Both the position numbers and the translations under genes were made by a program. Source: Bacillota bacterium (GTDB taxonomy: Bacteria > Bacillota > UBA4882 > UBA8346). From it: a stretch of DNA of 64,000 bases. Positions 38,568 to 46,700 of this stretch are shown piece after piece. Position 1 is the stretch's first letter; each line of letters opens with the position of its first letter. Location: the NCBI GenBank assembly GCA_023426245.1, contig JAFABB010000024.1, positions 1-64,000 on the forward strand. The letters run 5' to 3'. The notes beneath the pieces are model-generated. The model did no database searches and was not told the DNA's origin. It worked only from the letters and a program-made list of their open reading frames with translations.

Positions 38568-39398
38568 TTACCATTTTATCAAGAACCGCTCTAAATAAAC
38601 GACTGCCTGATACATGACGGCGGCAGCCACAGCCAAAATCATCACGCTGGCCATCACCAAATCCAGTTGGAAAACCTGCCCGCCGTAAACAATCAAATAC
38701 CCGATTCCCGCCTTGGAAACCAGAAACTCCCCGACTATCACTCCTACCCATGATAACCCCACATTCACCTTTAAAGCATTGACGATGGAATGAAGGGACG
38801 AGGGTAAAATGACTTTCCGGAAGACTTGCCATTTGGAAGCGCCAAACGTTTGGACCAGTTTCACTTTGTCCTGATCAACCGCTAAAAATCCGTTGAGGAC
38901 CTCCAAAATTGTCACAATCAACGAAATCGCCAAGGCCATCACAATAATGGCGCCCGATCCGGCGCCAATCCAGACGATAAAAACCGGCGCCAGGGCGATT
39001 TTAGGCAAACTATTGAGGATTACCAAGTAAGGTTCACAGACTTTGGCTAAAAAGTCGGACCACCATAAAACTGTGGCGATAAGCGTTCCGAAAATCGTGC
39101 CCATTAAAAAACCCAGCACTGTCTCTAAACAAGTAATGCCGATGTGCTCAAACAATACACCCTGATGGTAAAGATTCATAATTGTCTGATAAATCCTTGA
39201 AGGCTGGCTGGTCAAAAAGGCATCAATCATTTTCCAGCGGGCGAGAAACTCCCATAAACTAAAAAACATAATTAATAAAAAAATTTGGGTTAGATGAACC
39301 ACTATTTTTTTCAACCTGATTTTGCTTAGGTAAGCTTTTTGTTCTTTTGAAATTTCCATGGCACCGATTGATTTTCTATGAATGTTAAACATGAACAT
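38568..39398 (-). CDS. NitT/TauT-type ABC transporter permease
   Basis: The 276-residue permease has about six predicted membrane helices and the ATPase-contact loop (GASKWQVFRKVILPSSLHS). The ATG at 39398 follows GGAGG and overlaps the end of the ATPase gene by 14 bases, indicating coupling. Confidence 0.88.
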   Translation of the reverse strand: MFMFNIHRKSIGAMEISKEQKAYLSKIRLKKIVVHLTQIFLLIMFFSLWEFLARWKMIDAFLTSQPSRIYQTIMNLYHQGVLFEHIGITCLETVLGFLMGTIFGTLIATVLWWSDFLAKVCEPYLVILNSLPKIALAPVFIVWIGAGSGAIIVMALAISLIVTILEVLNGFLAVDQDKVKLVQTFGASKWQVFRKVILPSSLHSIVNALKVNVGLSWVGVIVGEFLVSKAGIGYLIVYGGQVFQLDLVMASVMILAVAAAVMYQAVVYLERFLIKW

Positions 39399-40158
39399 CA
39401 AGCTCCCTCCAAATCTGATTGAAATAAACTTTGAATTCAACCGCATTTCGGGAATGGATCGGGGTCCGTTTTTCGCATGTCAGATGAATATCGTAAATAT
39501 TTTTAATCACTGCCGGTCTTGCCGATAGAACGATAATCCGGTCGGCCATACTGATGCTCTCGGAGATATCGTGGGTTACCATGAGTGCCGTTTTGTTTTC
39601 CTGCTTGATAATCCCGTAAATATCCTCAGTCACCAATAAACGGGTTTGGTAATCCAAGGCTGAAAATGCCTCATCCAAAAGCAAGATTTCCGGTTGGATC
39701 GCCAGCGTCCGAATCAAGGCCGCCCTTTGCCGCATTCCCCCGGATAATTGCTGTGGATATTTGTCTTTAAAATCATATAATCCATAAGTCTTCAGGAGTT
39801 CCTTTGCATAGGTTTTGGTTTTTTTCGATAAGGATTTGCGAATCTCCAGACCCAGGTGGACATTTTCCAAAATCGTCCGCCATTCAAAAAGATAGTCTTT
39901 TTGCAGCATATAACCGACTTTGGAAGATGTCCCGCACACGGGCGCGCCTTCAATTAAAATCTGACCGCCAGTGGGTGGGATTAAGCCGTCAATCATTGAA
40001 AGGAGTGTTGATTTACCACAACCGCTGGGCCCCACAATACAAACAAATTCACCCTTTTTAACATTAAAATCAATCCGGGCCAGGGCTGGTATCTCTCCAT
40101 TCAAGGAATGATATTTCATGCTGACATTAACAATCTCAATGATGTTTTTGTTTTGCAG
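39385..40158 (-). CDS. NitT/TauT-type ABC transporter ATP-binding protein
   Basis: The 257-residue ATPase of the SsuB/TauB class has Walker A GPSGCGKST, signature LSGGMRQRAAL, Walker B LLLDEAFSALD and the switch His in MVTHD. The start is unusual: a perfect GGAGGTG lies seven bases before a CTG at 40158, which begins MQNKNIIEIV if read as Met. The next in-frame ATG would lose the first beta-strand. The longer TTG start at 40194 has no ribosome binding site. Confidence 0.88.
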   Translation of the reverse strand: MQNKNIIEIVNVSMKYHSLNGEIPALARIDFNVKKGEFVCIVGPSGCGKSTLLSMIDGLIPPTGGQILIEGAPVCGTSSKVGYMLQKDYLFEWRTILENVHLGLEIRKSLSKKTKTYAKELLKTYGLYDFKDKYPQQLSGGMRQRAALIRTLAIQPEILLLDEAFSALDYQTRLLVTEDIYGIIKQENKTALMVTHDISESISMADRIIVLSARPAVIKNIYDIHLTCEKRTPIHSRNAVEFKVYFNQIWRELDVHV

Positions 40159-40194
40159 TAATAAACACCTCCGGCTTCGCAGTGCGTGCGCCAA

Positions 40195-40543
40195 AAATGA
40201 AACACTTTATCAAAATCTACCCTATAGGATATTCGCCTGCCTGTTCCGGGGGAACCATTTGGGGGGATCATAAACAAAGGCCGGTCGAACCCCATGCGGT
40301 TAAATCAAGCCCGGAGCGGTAATTGACCAATACAGTCATAATGATGTTGGAAGCCATTTAATAACCTTTCTTTTATTTCTTTTTCACAGCCAAAATCGTT
40401 TGCCATACAAACTATTAATATTATTGTATAATATTCTGTTACACTATACGATGAGTTTCTATTTATAACCAGCATGATATGGGATAAATATGGTACAATT
40501 TACATAAGAAGTAGTTCTCAACCAATTGAAGGAGGGTATATTC
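40195..40543. other. intergenic region between divergent ABC operon and VOC gene
   Basis: It must hold both promoters. The leader of the ABC operon was checked for thiamin (TPP) and cobalamin riboswitch motifs and none was seen. The right part is AT-rich, with several TATAAT-like hexamers near 40420-40440 and 40480-40500. Nothing else is recognisable. Confidence 0.4.
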
Positions 40544-40906
40544 ATGAAATTTTGTTGGACAACGTTAACTGTGGATAACATGGAAGATTCGCTAAAGTTT
40601 TACCAGGAGATTGTAGGGCTTCCGATCAGTAAGAAGTATCCGGCCGGACCGGGAGTGGAAATTTGTTTTTTGGGCGAAGGAGAAACCAAGCTCGAGCTGA
40701 TTTGCGACAAAAATCAGACTTTTCCCAAAAATGTCGGGCGAGTTTCTTTGGGCTTTGAAGTGATGTCGTTGGACGAAAAAATTAAATTTATCCAGGAAAA
40801 AGGAATTGAAATAGCCGATGGCCCTTTTCAACCCAACCCCCATATCAAGTTCTTTTTTGTGAAAGACCCCAACGGTTTTAGTGTCCAGTTCGTAGAAAAT
40901 ATATAA
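40544..40906 (+). CDS. VOC (glyoxalase/dioxygenase fold) protein
   Basis: The 120-residue protein has two beta-alpha-beta-beta-beta modules. Typical features are FCWTTLTVDNMEDSLKFYQE at the start and VKDPNGFSVQFVEN at the end, with possible metal ligands Glu in the LELI and VQFVE strands. Members are glyoxalases, thiol transferases or binding proteins. The ATG at 40544 follows GAAGGAGGG; an upstream TTG at 40526 is less likely. Confidence 0.85.
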   Translation: MKFCWTTLTVDNMEDSLKFYQEIVGLPISKKYPAGPGVEICFLGEGETKLELICDKNQTFPKNVGRVSLGFEVMSLDEKIKFIQEKGIEIADGPFQPNPHIKFFFVKDPNGFSVQFVENI

Positions 40907-40962
40907 TTCACAATGGTCTATTGGAACAAAATCTGTCATCTACCGGCTAATTCTCTCATAAT

Positions 40963-41070
40963 ATGTCGACAGGTTCGTGTTCTAACTTTTTTATTTTCCA
41001 AAATTATTTCTTAGCTGCTGAATTAACTGACAAAATCAAGAAGGATATTTTAAGAAGATATGGAAATTAA
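40963..41070 (+). CDS. possible 35-residue ORF
   Basis: An ATG-to-TAA frame ends in a protein-like, charged helix (AELTDKIKKDILRRYGN). There is no clear ribosome binding site. It may be a remnant or chance, but it lies on the same strand just before the Cys-rich small protein. Confidence 0.2.
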   Translation: MSTGSCSNFFIFQNYFLAAELTDKIKKDILRRYGN

Positions 41071-41113
41071 TTCAATAGATTAACCCCAAAATTGAAGCTG
41101 GGAGGTAATGAAA

Positions 41114-41272
41114 ATGGATTACCAAGAAGCTCAAATCCAGTGGGATAAAATTGAATTAGACATCCGAAAATGCACTTGCAATCAATGCCTTAAGGAATGC
41201 CCGTTCAAGTATAACATCTACAATTATGACGGAGACTGTATCATGGGGAACGGACAGCCGAAGTTGAACTAA
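41114..41272 (+). CDS. 52-residue cysteine-rich small protein
   Basis: This small protein has five cysteines, four of them clustered as C20-x-C22-x2-C25-x3-C29 and one at C42, which suggests a metal site or iron-sulfur-type knuckle. It has no signal peptide. A strong GGGAGGT lies upstream of the ATG at 41114 (an in-frame ATG at 41108 is too close to it), and an intrinsic terminator follows 18 bp after the stop. That gives it a complete gene structure despite its size. No family is recognised. Confidence 0.6.
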   Translation: MDYQEAQIQWDKIELDIRKCTCNQCLKECPFKYNIYNYDGDCIMGNGQPKLN

Positions 41273-41289
41273 CAGGACGAAAAATTTTG

Positions 41290-41329
41290 AAGAACCAGAG
41301 AAAACCAACTTTTGCTCTGGTTCTTTTTT
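41290..41329. terminator. intrinsic terminator
   Basis: AAGAACCAGAG and CTCTGGTTCTT form an 11-bp stem followed by T6 on the plus strand. It ends the small Cys-rich gene and separates it from the convergent rhamnosidase gene. Confidence 0.85.
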
Positions 41330-41395
41330 AATGAGCAATGAACGATCCTATGCCTATCTCCCCTTGGGCTATTTTGAAGTCGCCCGGGATAGTTG

Positions 41396-43783
41396 TCAGA
41401 TTATCTTTTCGAATCCGTCTTGGAGCACTGCCTCTTGTCCTGAAATCTCAACTTTTGCGGTGACGCCTTTCGGAAGTTTGAGCCGGACCGCGATCCGGCC
41501 GTTCTGGCGTTGCCAACTGCTTTCAATGAAACCATGGGGTGATGGCATTGTTACAGTCACATAGTCCAATTCCGGCGCGAAATATGGTCTAAAACTAATC
41601 ACGTCCCAGCCGGCCACCTCCTGAACTACCCCGCCTAAAATATTCATCAGATGGAACAGGGGATGTGCACTCCAGGCATGACTAACGGATGTAAAGCCTC
41701 TCCCAGTAACGAAAGCCTCTATGGAAAGGGGAGTATCAAAAACCTCGAAAGTAGTGCCTAGGGGAATCATTGGCGTCCACATGCGCCGGATATAGTCAAG
41801 GGCCTCTTTAAAATAACCTTTTTGACGGGTTATGGTTATCACATAACTGGTCCAATAGGCTGATGGAATTGCCTCATCCAACGGTTCCCCGCGCAAAAAC
41901 GGCAAAACCCTTTGTTCCATCATCGTTGAATGATACTCCGGTTTTAAACCCAGCAATATTGCAAAGACTTGTGACTGCACCGAATATTTCGATAATGGTT
42001 GGCCAGTTGTGTCCAATCCATCGTTAAAGAGACCTTTTTCCGGATTGAAAGCTATCTGTTCCAAACGTTTCTGAATTTCCAATGCTTCTTCAGCGGCATC
42101 TTGCGCTTCTCGGCTATAGCCACTATGATCTAAAAGTTGGGCAAACGTCCGCAAGGCCAATATGTACCACATGTTATAAAGAGTGGGTGCGCCAGTCTTA
42201 TCAATCGTCGACCAGTCCAGGAACAGCCAATATCGCGAGTCACTCGCCAACAAACCCTTATGGCGCGGCGCTTCATTCCTGAAATAAGACAGCACCTCTT
42301 TAATTCGGGGCAGTTGCTCTTTAAATAAAGTTAAATCTTTCGTTTGATAATAATAGTCAAAAATGGTAATCACCCAAACCAGTGAAAAGTCAGGAAGAAT
42401 GCAACCATGAGCCATTGTGGGCGCATGTCCGTAAGTTAACCCGTTGGGAACTTTCTGTCCTGCCAAAGATCGGATACCGCGCTTCAGTAAACGGGTATCG
42501 CCATCTATTGCCATCGTGTTCCAAAATTGAATCCGGGCATCCCCCCACCATTGGGCCTGTTCCCGCCAGGGCGTGTCAATATAGGCATCCTGAGAACAGA
42601 CCTGCTCAGTGCGGCGGCAGATGCTCCAAATCTTATTGAAAACTTCTTCCGAGCATTCGAATTGCCCTCCTAAAGCATAAGGGTAACCCGTATCGATGAC
42701 TTGCAAATTTATTTCGAAAGGTTCGAAACTCTCCTCTGCGACCAATGTAATATAACGAAAACCCAGGATCTGATAAAAGTCGAAGAATGTCTTGCCCTCT
42801 GCCAGAATCAGCCGATTAGCCATTGAGGTTTCACAAAGCGCCGGAAACGGTATCACCGGACTTCGATCTTGATTTAAATCTTCGCAAAAAAACAGGTCGA
42901 GTAAGGTACCGGCATTTCCTCCCTTGACTTTAAGTATCAAAGGGCCGACTACGGTTTCACCCATGTCTAAAACCACAGCACTGAATCTTCCCTTTCCGGC
43001 GGCTGGAAGGCTAACTTCCAAATTAACCTGGTCAAGCCTGCCATCGTTTACCGGTATCCACTGCAAATTTTCAAACGCTTCATGCAGCCCTTTGACGATA
43101 TTTCGCCACTGACGATAATCGGCAGCTAATTTTCCGTTGGCACATGAGACTACTTTCACCGGCATACGGGACAATTCTCTTAGCTGAGGGATACCCCGTT
43201 CTTCGAGACTATGCCATGGCATGGAACCATAAAATGATTCCTCAGGAGTTAGCCAGTCCTGCGGAGGGTCTGGGGAACAAATCCAGGAACGGTCATCTTC
43301 CCTGGCGTCGACATGCTCCTGAAAGTTGAGTTGCATGGAGTAAAGCGCAGTATCACGTTTATGAGCCTTGTCGTAACGTGATATCCACGTTGCATCGCTT
43401 AAAATGACGATTTCCCCAAAATTGCCGGCACAGATAAAACCGGCGGACATCTGGGATAAGTATTTATAAGTACTTACTCCGGGATTATAAACTTCTACCG
43501 CAATGAAATTCCTTCCCGATATTAAAAAAGCGGCTACATCCACTTGGTCGTATGGCCAGTGTGACTGATAACCCCGGGCCGGACCACGGGTGATGTATTT
43601 ACCATTTATCCATAGCCGGTAGCTTTCATCCGCTGTAATATAGAATATAGCTGTGTCCGGCTGGCCGGTTAGCTCAAAATCCTTCCGAAAATGGGCGTAG
43701 GAATTATGAAGATCATACAGCCGGTGTTTCGGCCAGATCCACTTAGCAGCGGTTAATAATTTTCGGGCATCGCTATTTTCCAT
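41396..43783 (-). CDS. GH78-like alpha-L-rhamnosidase (six-hairpin glycosidase)
   Basis: The 795-residue cytoplasmic protein (no signal peptide) has N-terminal beta-sandwich domains (about 20-150 and 230-370; RLWINGKYITRGPARG is typical of rhamnosidase N-domains). An (alpha/alpha)6 barrel follows (about 385-710) with the conserved DTPWREQAQWWGDARI, then a C-terminal beta domain ending in the SSWQ/VRLKLP region. Family members release L-rhamnose from pectin-type glycans. The ATG at 43783 follows AGGTAGGGTGA. No rhamnose transporter or catabolic genes are adjacent. Confidence 0.82.
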   Translation of the reverse strand: MENSDARKLLTAAKWIWPKHRLYDLHNSYAHFRKDFELTGQPDTAIFYITADESYRLWINGKYITRGPARGYQSHWPYDQVDVAAFLISGRNFIAVEVYNPGVSTYKYLSQMSAGFICAGNFGEIVILSDATWISRYDKAHKRDTALYSMQLNFQEHVDAREDDRSWICSPDPPQDWLTPEESFYGSMPWHSLEERGIPQLRELSRMPVKVVSCANGKLAADYRQWRNIVKGLHEAFENLQWIPVNDGRLDQVNLEVSLPAAGKGRFSAVVLDMGETVVGPLILKVKGGNAGTLLDLFFCEDLNQDRSPVIPFPALCETSMANRLILAEGKTFFDFYQILGFRYITLVAEESFEPFEINLQVIDTGYPYALGGQFECSEEVFNKIWSICRRTEQVCSQDAYIDTPWREQAQWWGDARIQFWNTMAIDGDTRLLKRGIRSLAGQKVPNGLTYGHAPTMAHGCILPDFSLVWVITIFDYYYQTKDLTLFKEQLPRIKEVLSYFRNEAPRHKGLLASDSRYWLFLDWSTIDKTGAPTLYNMWYILALRTFAQLLDHSGYSREAQDAAEEALEIQKRLEQIAFNPEKGLFNDGLDTTGQPLSKYSVQSQVFAILLGLKPEYHSTMMEQRVLPFLRGEPLDEAIPSAYWTSYVITITRQKGYFKEALDYIRRMWTPMIPLGTTFEVFDTPLSIEAFVTGRGFTSVSHAWSAHPLFHLMNILGGVVQEVAGWDVISFRPYFAPELDYVTVTMPSPHGFIESSWQRQNGRIAVRLKLPKGVTAKVEISGQEAVLQDGFEKII

Positions 43784-43842
43784 TTTCACCCTACCTACCT
43801 TCAAATTAAGATTTTCAACCAGTTCTTTTCCTAAAAGAGCTC

Positions 43843-44190
43843 TTATCCTTTGATTGCATCCGCTTTCATATCCTCAATAATAAAATAAAACGATGGACCC
43901 ATAAGTATAAAAAGGTTAACGTTAAAGTGGTACTGCCGGCGCTTTTCTAAAAATGCAGCGGAATGAAGAAGGCATTCCAGATAATCATACATTCAATCAA
44001 CGCAATGGTGATCGTAACCGGGATTAATAAGGGAATACGACCCGGCCTCCCACTCCCGAGCAGTCAGAGGCAATGGAAGACCTATCCAGGTTAAAATACT
44101 GGTGATTAACCCATGGGTTGGAGAATAAAGGCTTTAAACCGAATCCCATTGCTACTGTACTCAAAATCACCGAAAAAAAGAAGACCGTTC
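43843..44190 (-). pseudogene. decayed multi-spanning membrane protein gene
   Basis: Successive frames on the minus strand give protein-like pieces that join if several indels are repaired: a membrane segment FSVILSTVAMGFGLKPLF, then TWIGLPLPLTAREWEAG, then PLLIPVTITIALIECMIIW, then EKRRQYHFNVNLFILMG and a short tail ending in TAA at 43843. At least three frameshifts are needed. No intact start is seen. A further short frame (44209-44454, 81 codons) just upstream may be another piece. No family is assigned. Confidence 0.55.
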
Positions 44191-44627
44191 TTGAAAAGTT
44201 TTGAAGTTTTAGACCCGTTCACCAATAAAACCATAGAAATCCCAATATACCTTGAGTGTCGTTGTTGAGACTTTAAATTTCAAGAACAACTCTTCTTGCG
44301 AACTTATCCAAAAAGAAAAAGATTTCCACTGATAATCCAATCCTCCGATAGACATGATTTCTCCCCACTTCCATGATTCCAGTGAACGATAGAATTTTAA
44401 TGGAGCAAAAAAGAAAAACTGCTTAACTCCAAAGTTCCGGGCGATAGATTGCAAAATATATAGGACATTATTAATATAAATTTATATAACAATTATTGTA
44501 AATCATCTATGTTTTTGTAAAATTTTATTATATAATTTAAAATGAATAAACAAATATCTAAGATATGTTCACTTGTTTCGTTGTTTCAAAAACTTTCAGT
44601 TTTGCGGATCGGCATGAGGAGGTGACA
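44191..44627. other. AT-rich gene-free stretch with one doubtful ORF
   Basis: An 81-codon minus-strand frame (44209-44454) lacks a good ribosome binding site and has odd aromatic-rich composition; it is probably a remnant linked to the decayed gene next to it. The stretch 44455-44600 is very AT-rich and may hold promoters for the MACPF unit. Confidence 0.35.
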
Positions 44628-44715
44628 ATGGCGTTTTTACATTGCTAACCGCTTGATTCATTCCGGCTTTTTATACAAAGAAATCGCTAAAATAAAAATT
44701 GCTTCAAAAAATTAA
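44628..44715 (+). pseudogene. frameshifted mini-gene with perfect ribosome binding site
   Basis: GAGGAGGTGAC is followed by ATG (44628), but the frame stops after six codons. Removing one T from the T5 run at 44634-44638 restores a 28-codon frame whose middle (LIHSGFLYKEIAKIK) looks like the start of a helix-turn-helix. Either a decayed small regulator or a short leader peptide ahead of the MACPF gene. Confidence 0.4.
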
Positions 44716-44729
44716 CCAAAAGAGGACGC

Positions 44730-46286
44730 ATGATGAAAAAAAATCGAATCATAATTTTTATCAGTTTTTCTATGCTCTTATTGATCAGTTCTTTTTCTCC
44801 GGCATTTGGAATTAACAATACAAATTATAATTATACTTATATAAACTCCAGTCTTGGCGGGAATAGCGATGCAGGCAGTGAACTGGTCGGAGTTAGAATC
44901 CTCGGTCACGGTTACGATGTTTTTGGCCAGTATGCCGCGCCGGTTAGTGTCAAAATCGGCAAGATATTTAATTTACCCGATGACGGAATGATTCAATATA
45001 AAGGAACAACTTATGGACTCCCGGAAATCGTTACGTTTGTACAAGATGATAGTACGGAACTCCGGGCTGCTTATGGGCAAAACCTCAGTAGTTTTTTGGA
45101 CCAATTTAAAATTTCCGGGAGTGTCGGCGCCCCTGTTTACTATTTTTTAGCCTCCCTCAGCACAGATTTTGGAATCACCACCGCCACCACCAACAGTTAC
45201 TATTATTCGAAAGTGATGCAAGTTGTCCACAAGTATATTTTGAGCTTGCCGGACTCGAGCTCCCCCCAATTGAGGGCCTTACTTGACCCACAATTTCAAA
45301 AGGATCTTCAATCGATGGATCCGAATCGGCTGTTCGATATCTATGGAGCCTATTATATTCAGAAAGTGGTCATGGGCGCTCGGCTTTGTTTGACATCCAC
45401 TACAAAAATCAATACCTCGACCATCAAGATCGATATCAGCAATGCCGCAAAAGCAACTTTGGCGGATGGGCTAGGGATTTCGATAGGATTATCCAATCAA
45501 TCCGAAAAAGAGACTTATCTGAAAAACTCGGAGATTAATATGGTGGCCTTTGGAGGAGATCCCCAGTATGGCAGTTCTATTTTCTCAGTGGATGACGGCT
45601 CTTATAGTCAAGATAATTATCTGAAATGGCTTGCCAGTATTAATGGGAATTTAAATATCAATTTTGATCCCAATGGCAACAGCCTGGTGCCGATTTGGAA
45701 ATTATGCGATGATCCCGTCCGGCAAGCAGAGCTCCAAAATGCCTTTAATATTTATGCCCAAGGAAAACAGATACCCAATTTAAACGCCCAGGCTGCGGTG
45801 GTAGATTTAATGCTGGTCGAAGATGGAAACCCTTCTATTCCCCAGGGATGGAACAAAACAGCCTGGAATTTAAATAAATGGCTCCCATGGCCGGCCAAAG
45901 CGATTTTTTTATTATATAAAATGGGGTTGAGCACGGATGGAAATCCGGCACCTATAACCGATCTGACTTGTGTCTCTGGCAATCAGCCAGCTCCCAGCGG
46001 CTGGACCAAAATGGAAGTTGAATTAAATGATGGTGATGCCTGGTTGACCGGGTCCCATCGTTATATTTACCTATGTTATAAACGCGAAGCCGGGAAACCG
46101 CCAATAACGGGAATCGTTACCTATAAATATGGAGAACAACAAGATCCCTGTTACACTCTAGTGGATTGGTGGGACTTTTCGAAAAACAATCATTCTTATC
46201 AATCGGCAAATCTTAATAGTGATACCGGTACCATCAATACCAATATTTATATCGCCTATACGACCCAACCTCCGATGACACAATAA
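44730..46286 (+). CDS. secreted MACPF/perforin-like protein with C-terminal MABP-like beta-prism
   Basis: This 518-residue protein has a signal peptide (about 1-27) and an N-terminal strand region with LGHGYDVFGQYA (about 58-69), as in bacterial MACPF proteins. The MACPF signature is FDIYGAYYI (about 202-210), and the domain closes near residue 345 with LVPIWKL. Residues about 355-465 resemble an MVB12-associated beta-prism (MABP): VVDLMLVED, PQGW, AIFLLYK, then ITDLTCVSG, PSGW and YIYLCYKR. A beta-prism also follows the MACPF domain in Photorhabdus Plu-MACPF, and MABP domains can bind membranes. The protein could form pores or bind glycans/lipids; whether it is toxic is unknown. AGAGGAC precedes the ATG. 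It stands alone between decayed genes and a terminator. Confidence 0.85.
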   Translation: MMKKNRIIIFISFSMLLLISSFSPAFGINNTNYNYTYINSSLGGNSDAGSELVGVRILGHGYDVFGQYAAPVSVKIGKIFNLPDDGMIQYKGTTYGLPEIVTFVQDDSTELRAAYGQNLSSFLDQFKISGSVGAPVYYFLASLSTDFGITTATTNSYYYSKVMQVVHKYILSLPDSSSPQLRALLDPQFQKDLQSMDPNRLFDIYGAYYIQKVVMGARLCLTSTTKINTSTIKIDISNAAKATLADGLGISIGLSNQSEKETYLKNSEINMVAFGGDPQYGSSIFSVDDGSYSQDNYLKWLASINGNLNINFDPNGNSLVPIWKLCDDPVRQAELQNAFNIYAQGKQIPNLNAQAAVVDLMLVEDGNPSIPQGWNKTAWNLNKWLPWPAKAIFLLYKMGLSTDGNPAPITDLTCVSGNQPAPSGWTKMEVELNDGDAWLTGSHRYIYLCYKREAGKPPITGIVTYKYGEQQDPCYTLVDWWDFSKNNHSYQSANLNSDTGTINTNIYIAYTTQPPMTQ

Positions 46287-46329
46287 ACAGGCCGTTCAAA
46301 ATGATATCTTAATGCAGTAGCCATAGTTT

Positions 46330-46396
46330 CAGACATGGGCCGACCAGCAATTTTCTTTAGGGAGAATCCGGTCCATGTCTGTCACTTTTTTCTTTT
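46330..46396 (+). terminator. terminator-like hairpin after the MACPF gene
   Basis: CAGACATGG and CCATGTCTG form a long stem, extended by CCG pairing inside, with a loop of about 30 bases, followed by a T-rich run. It lies about 45 bp after the stop. The remaining stretch 46397-46636 shows no gene. Confidence 0.6.
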
Positions 46397-46636
46397 AACT
46401 TTATAACGGTCTTTTTTCAAACTGACACAACTTCGCTGCCTATTTCACCTAGCCCCTATGCCCTGCGCGCTTTATTGAGCGCGGCCTCATTCTGGTGGTT
46501 GTAATGTGGCCAACAGGATATGAAGCCTAAAAGCTTTTTTTAAGGCAAATCAATAAAGCATGCCGAGATGGGGAATTTCCAGCCCTCCAACAGTTCCGGT
46601 TGCACAAAACCATCTCCCAAAATAATTTTGCTGTAA

Positions 46637-46654
46637 GTATGACATCTGTCATAC
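46637..46654. promoter_or_regulatory. palindromic operator upstream of the YdcZ-type transporter
   Basis: GTATGACA-TC-TGTCATAC is a perfect 8-bp inverted repeat. A TATACT -10-like hexamer lies at 46676-46681 and the ATG at 46701. TGACA/TGTCA dyads of this form are bound by TetR- or GntR-type repressors, none of which is encoded nearby. Confidence 0.55.
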
Positions 46655-46700
46655 CCTCTTCGCAACACTGTACATTATACTTTGGGTATGAGGTGATGTC

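Noticed and set aside
40195..40543. riboswitch in the leader of the NitT/TauT operon
   Set aside because: No thiamin (TPP) or cobalamin riboswitch core motif could be found by eye; a covariance search would be needed to exclude rarer classes.
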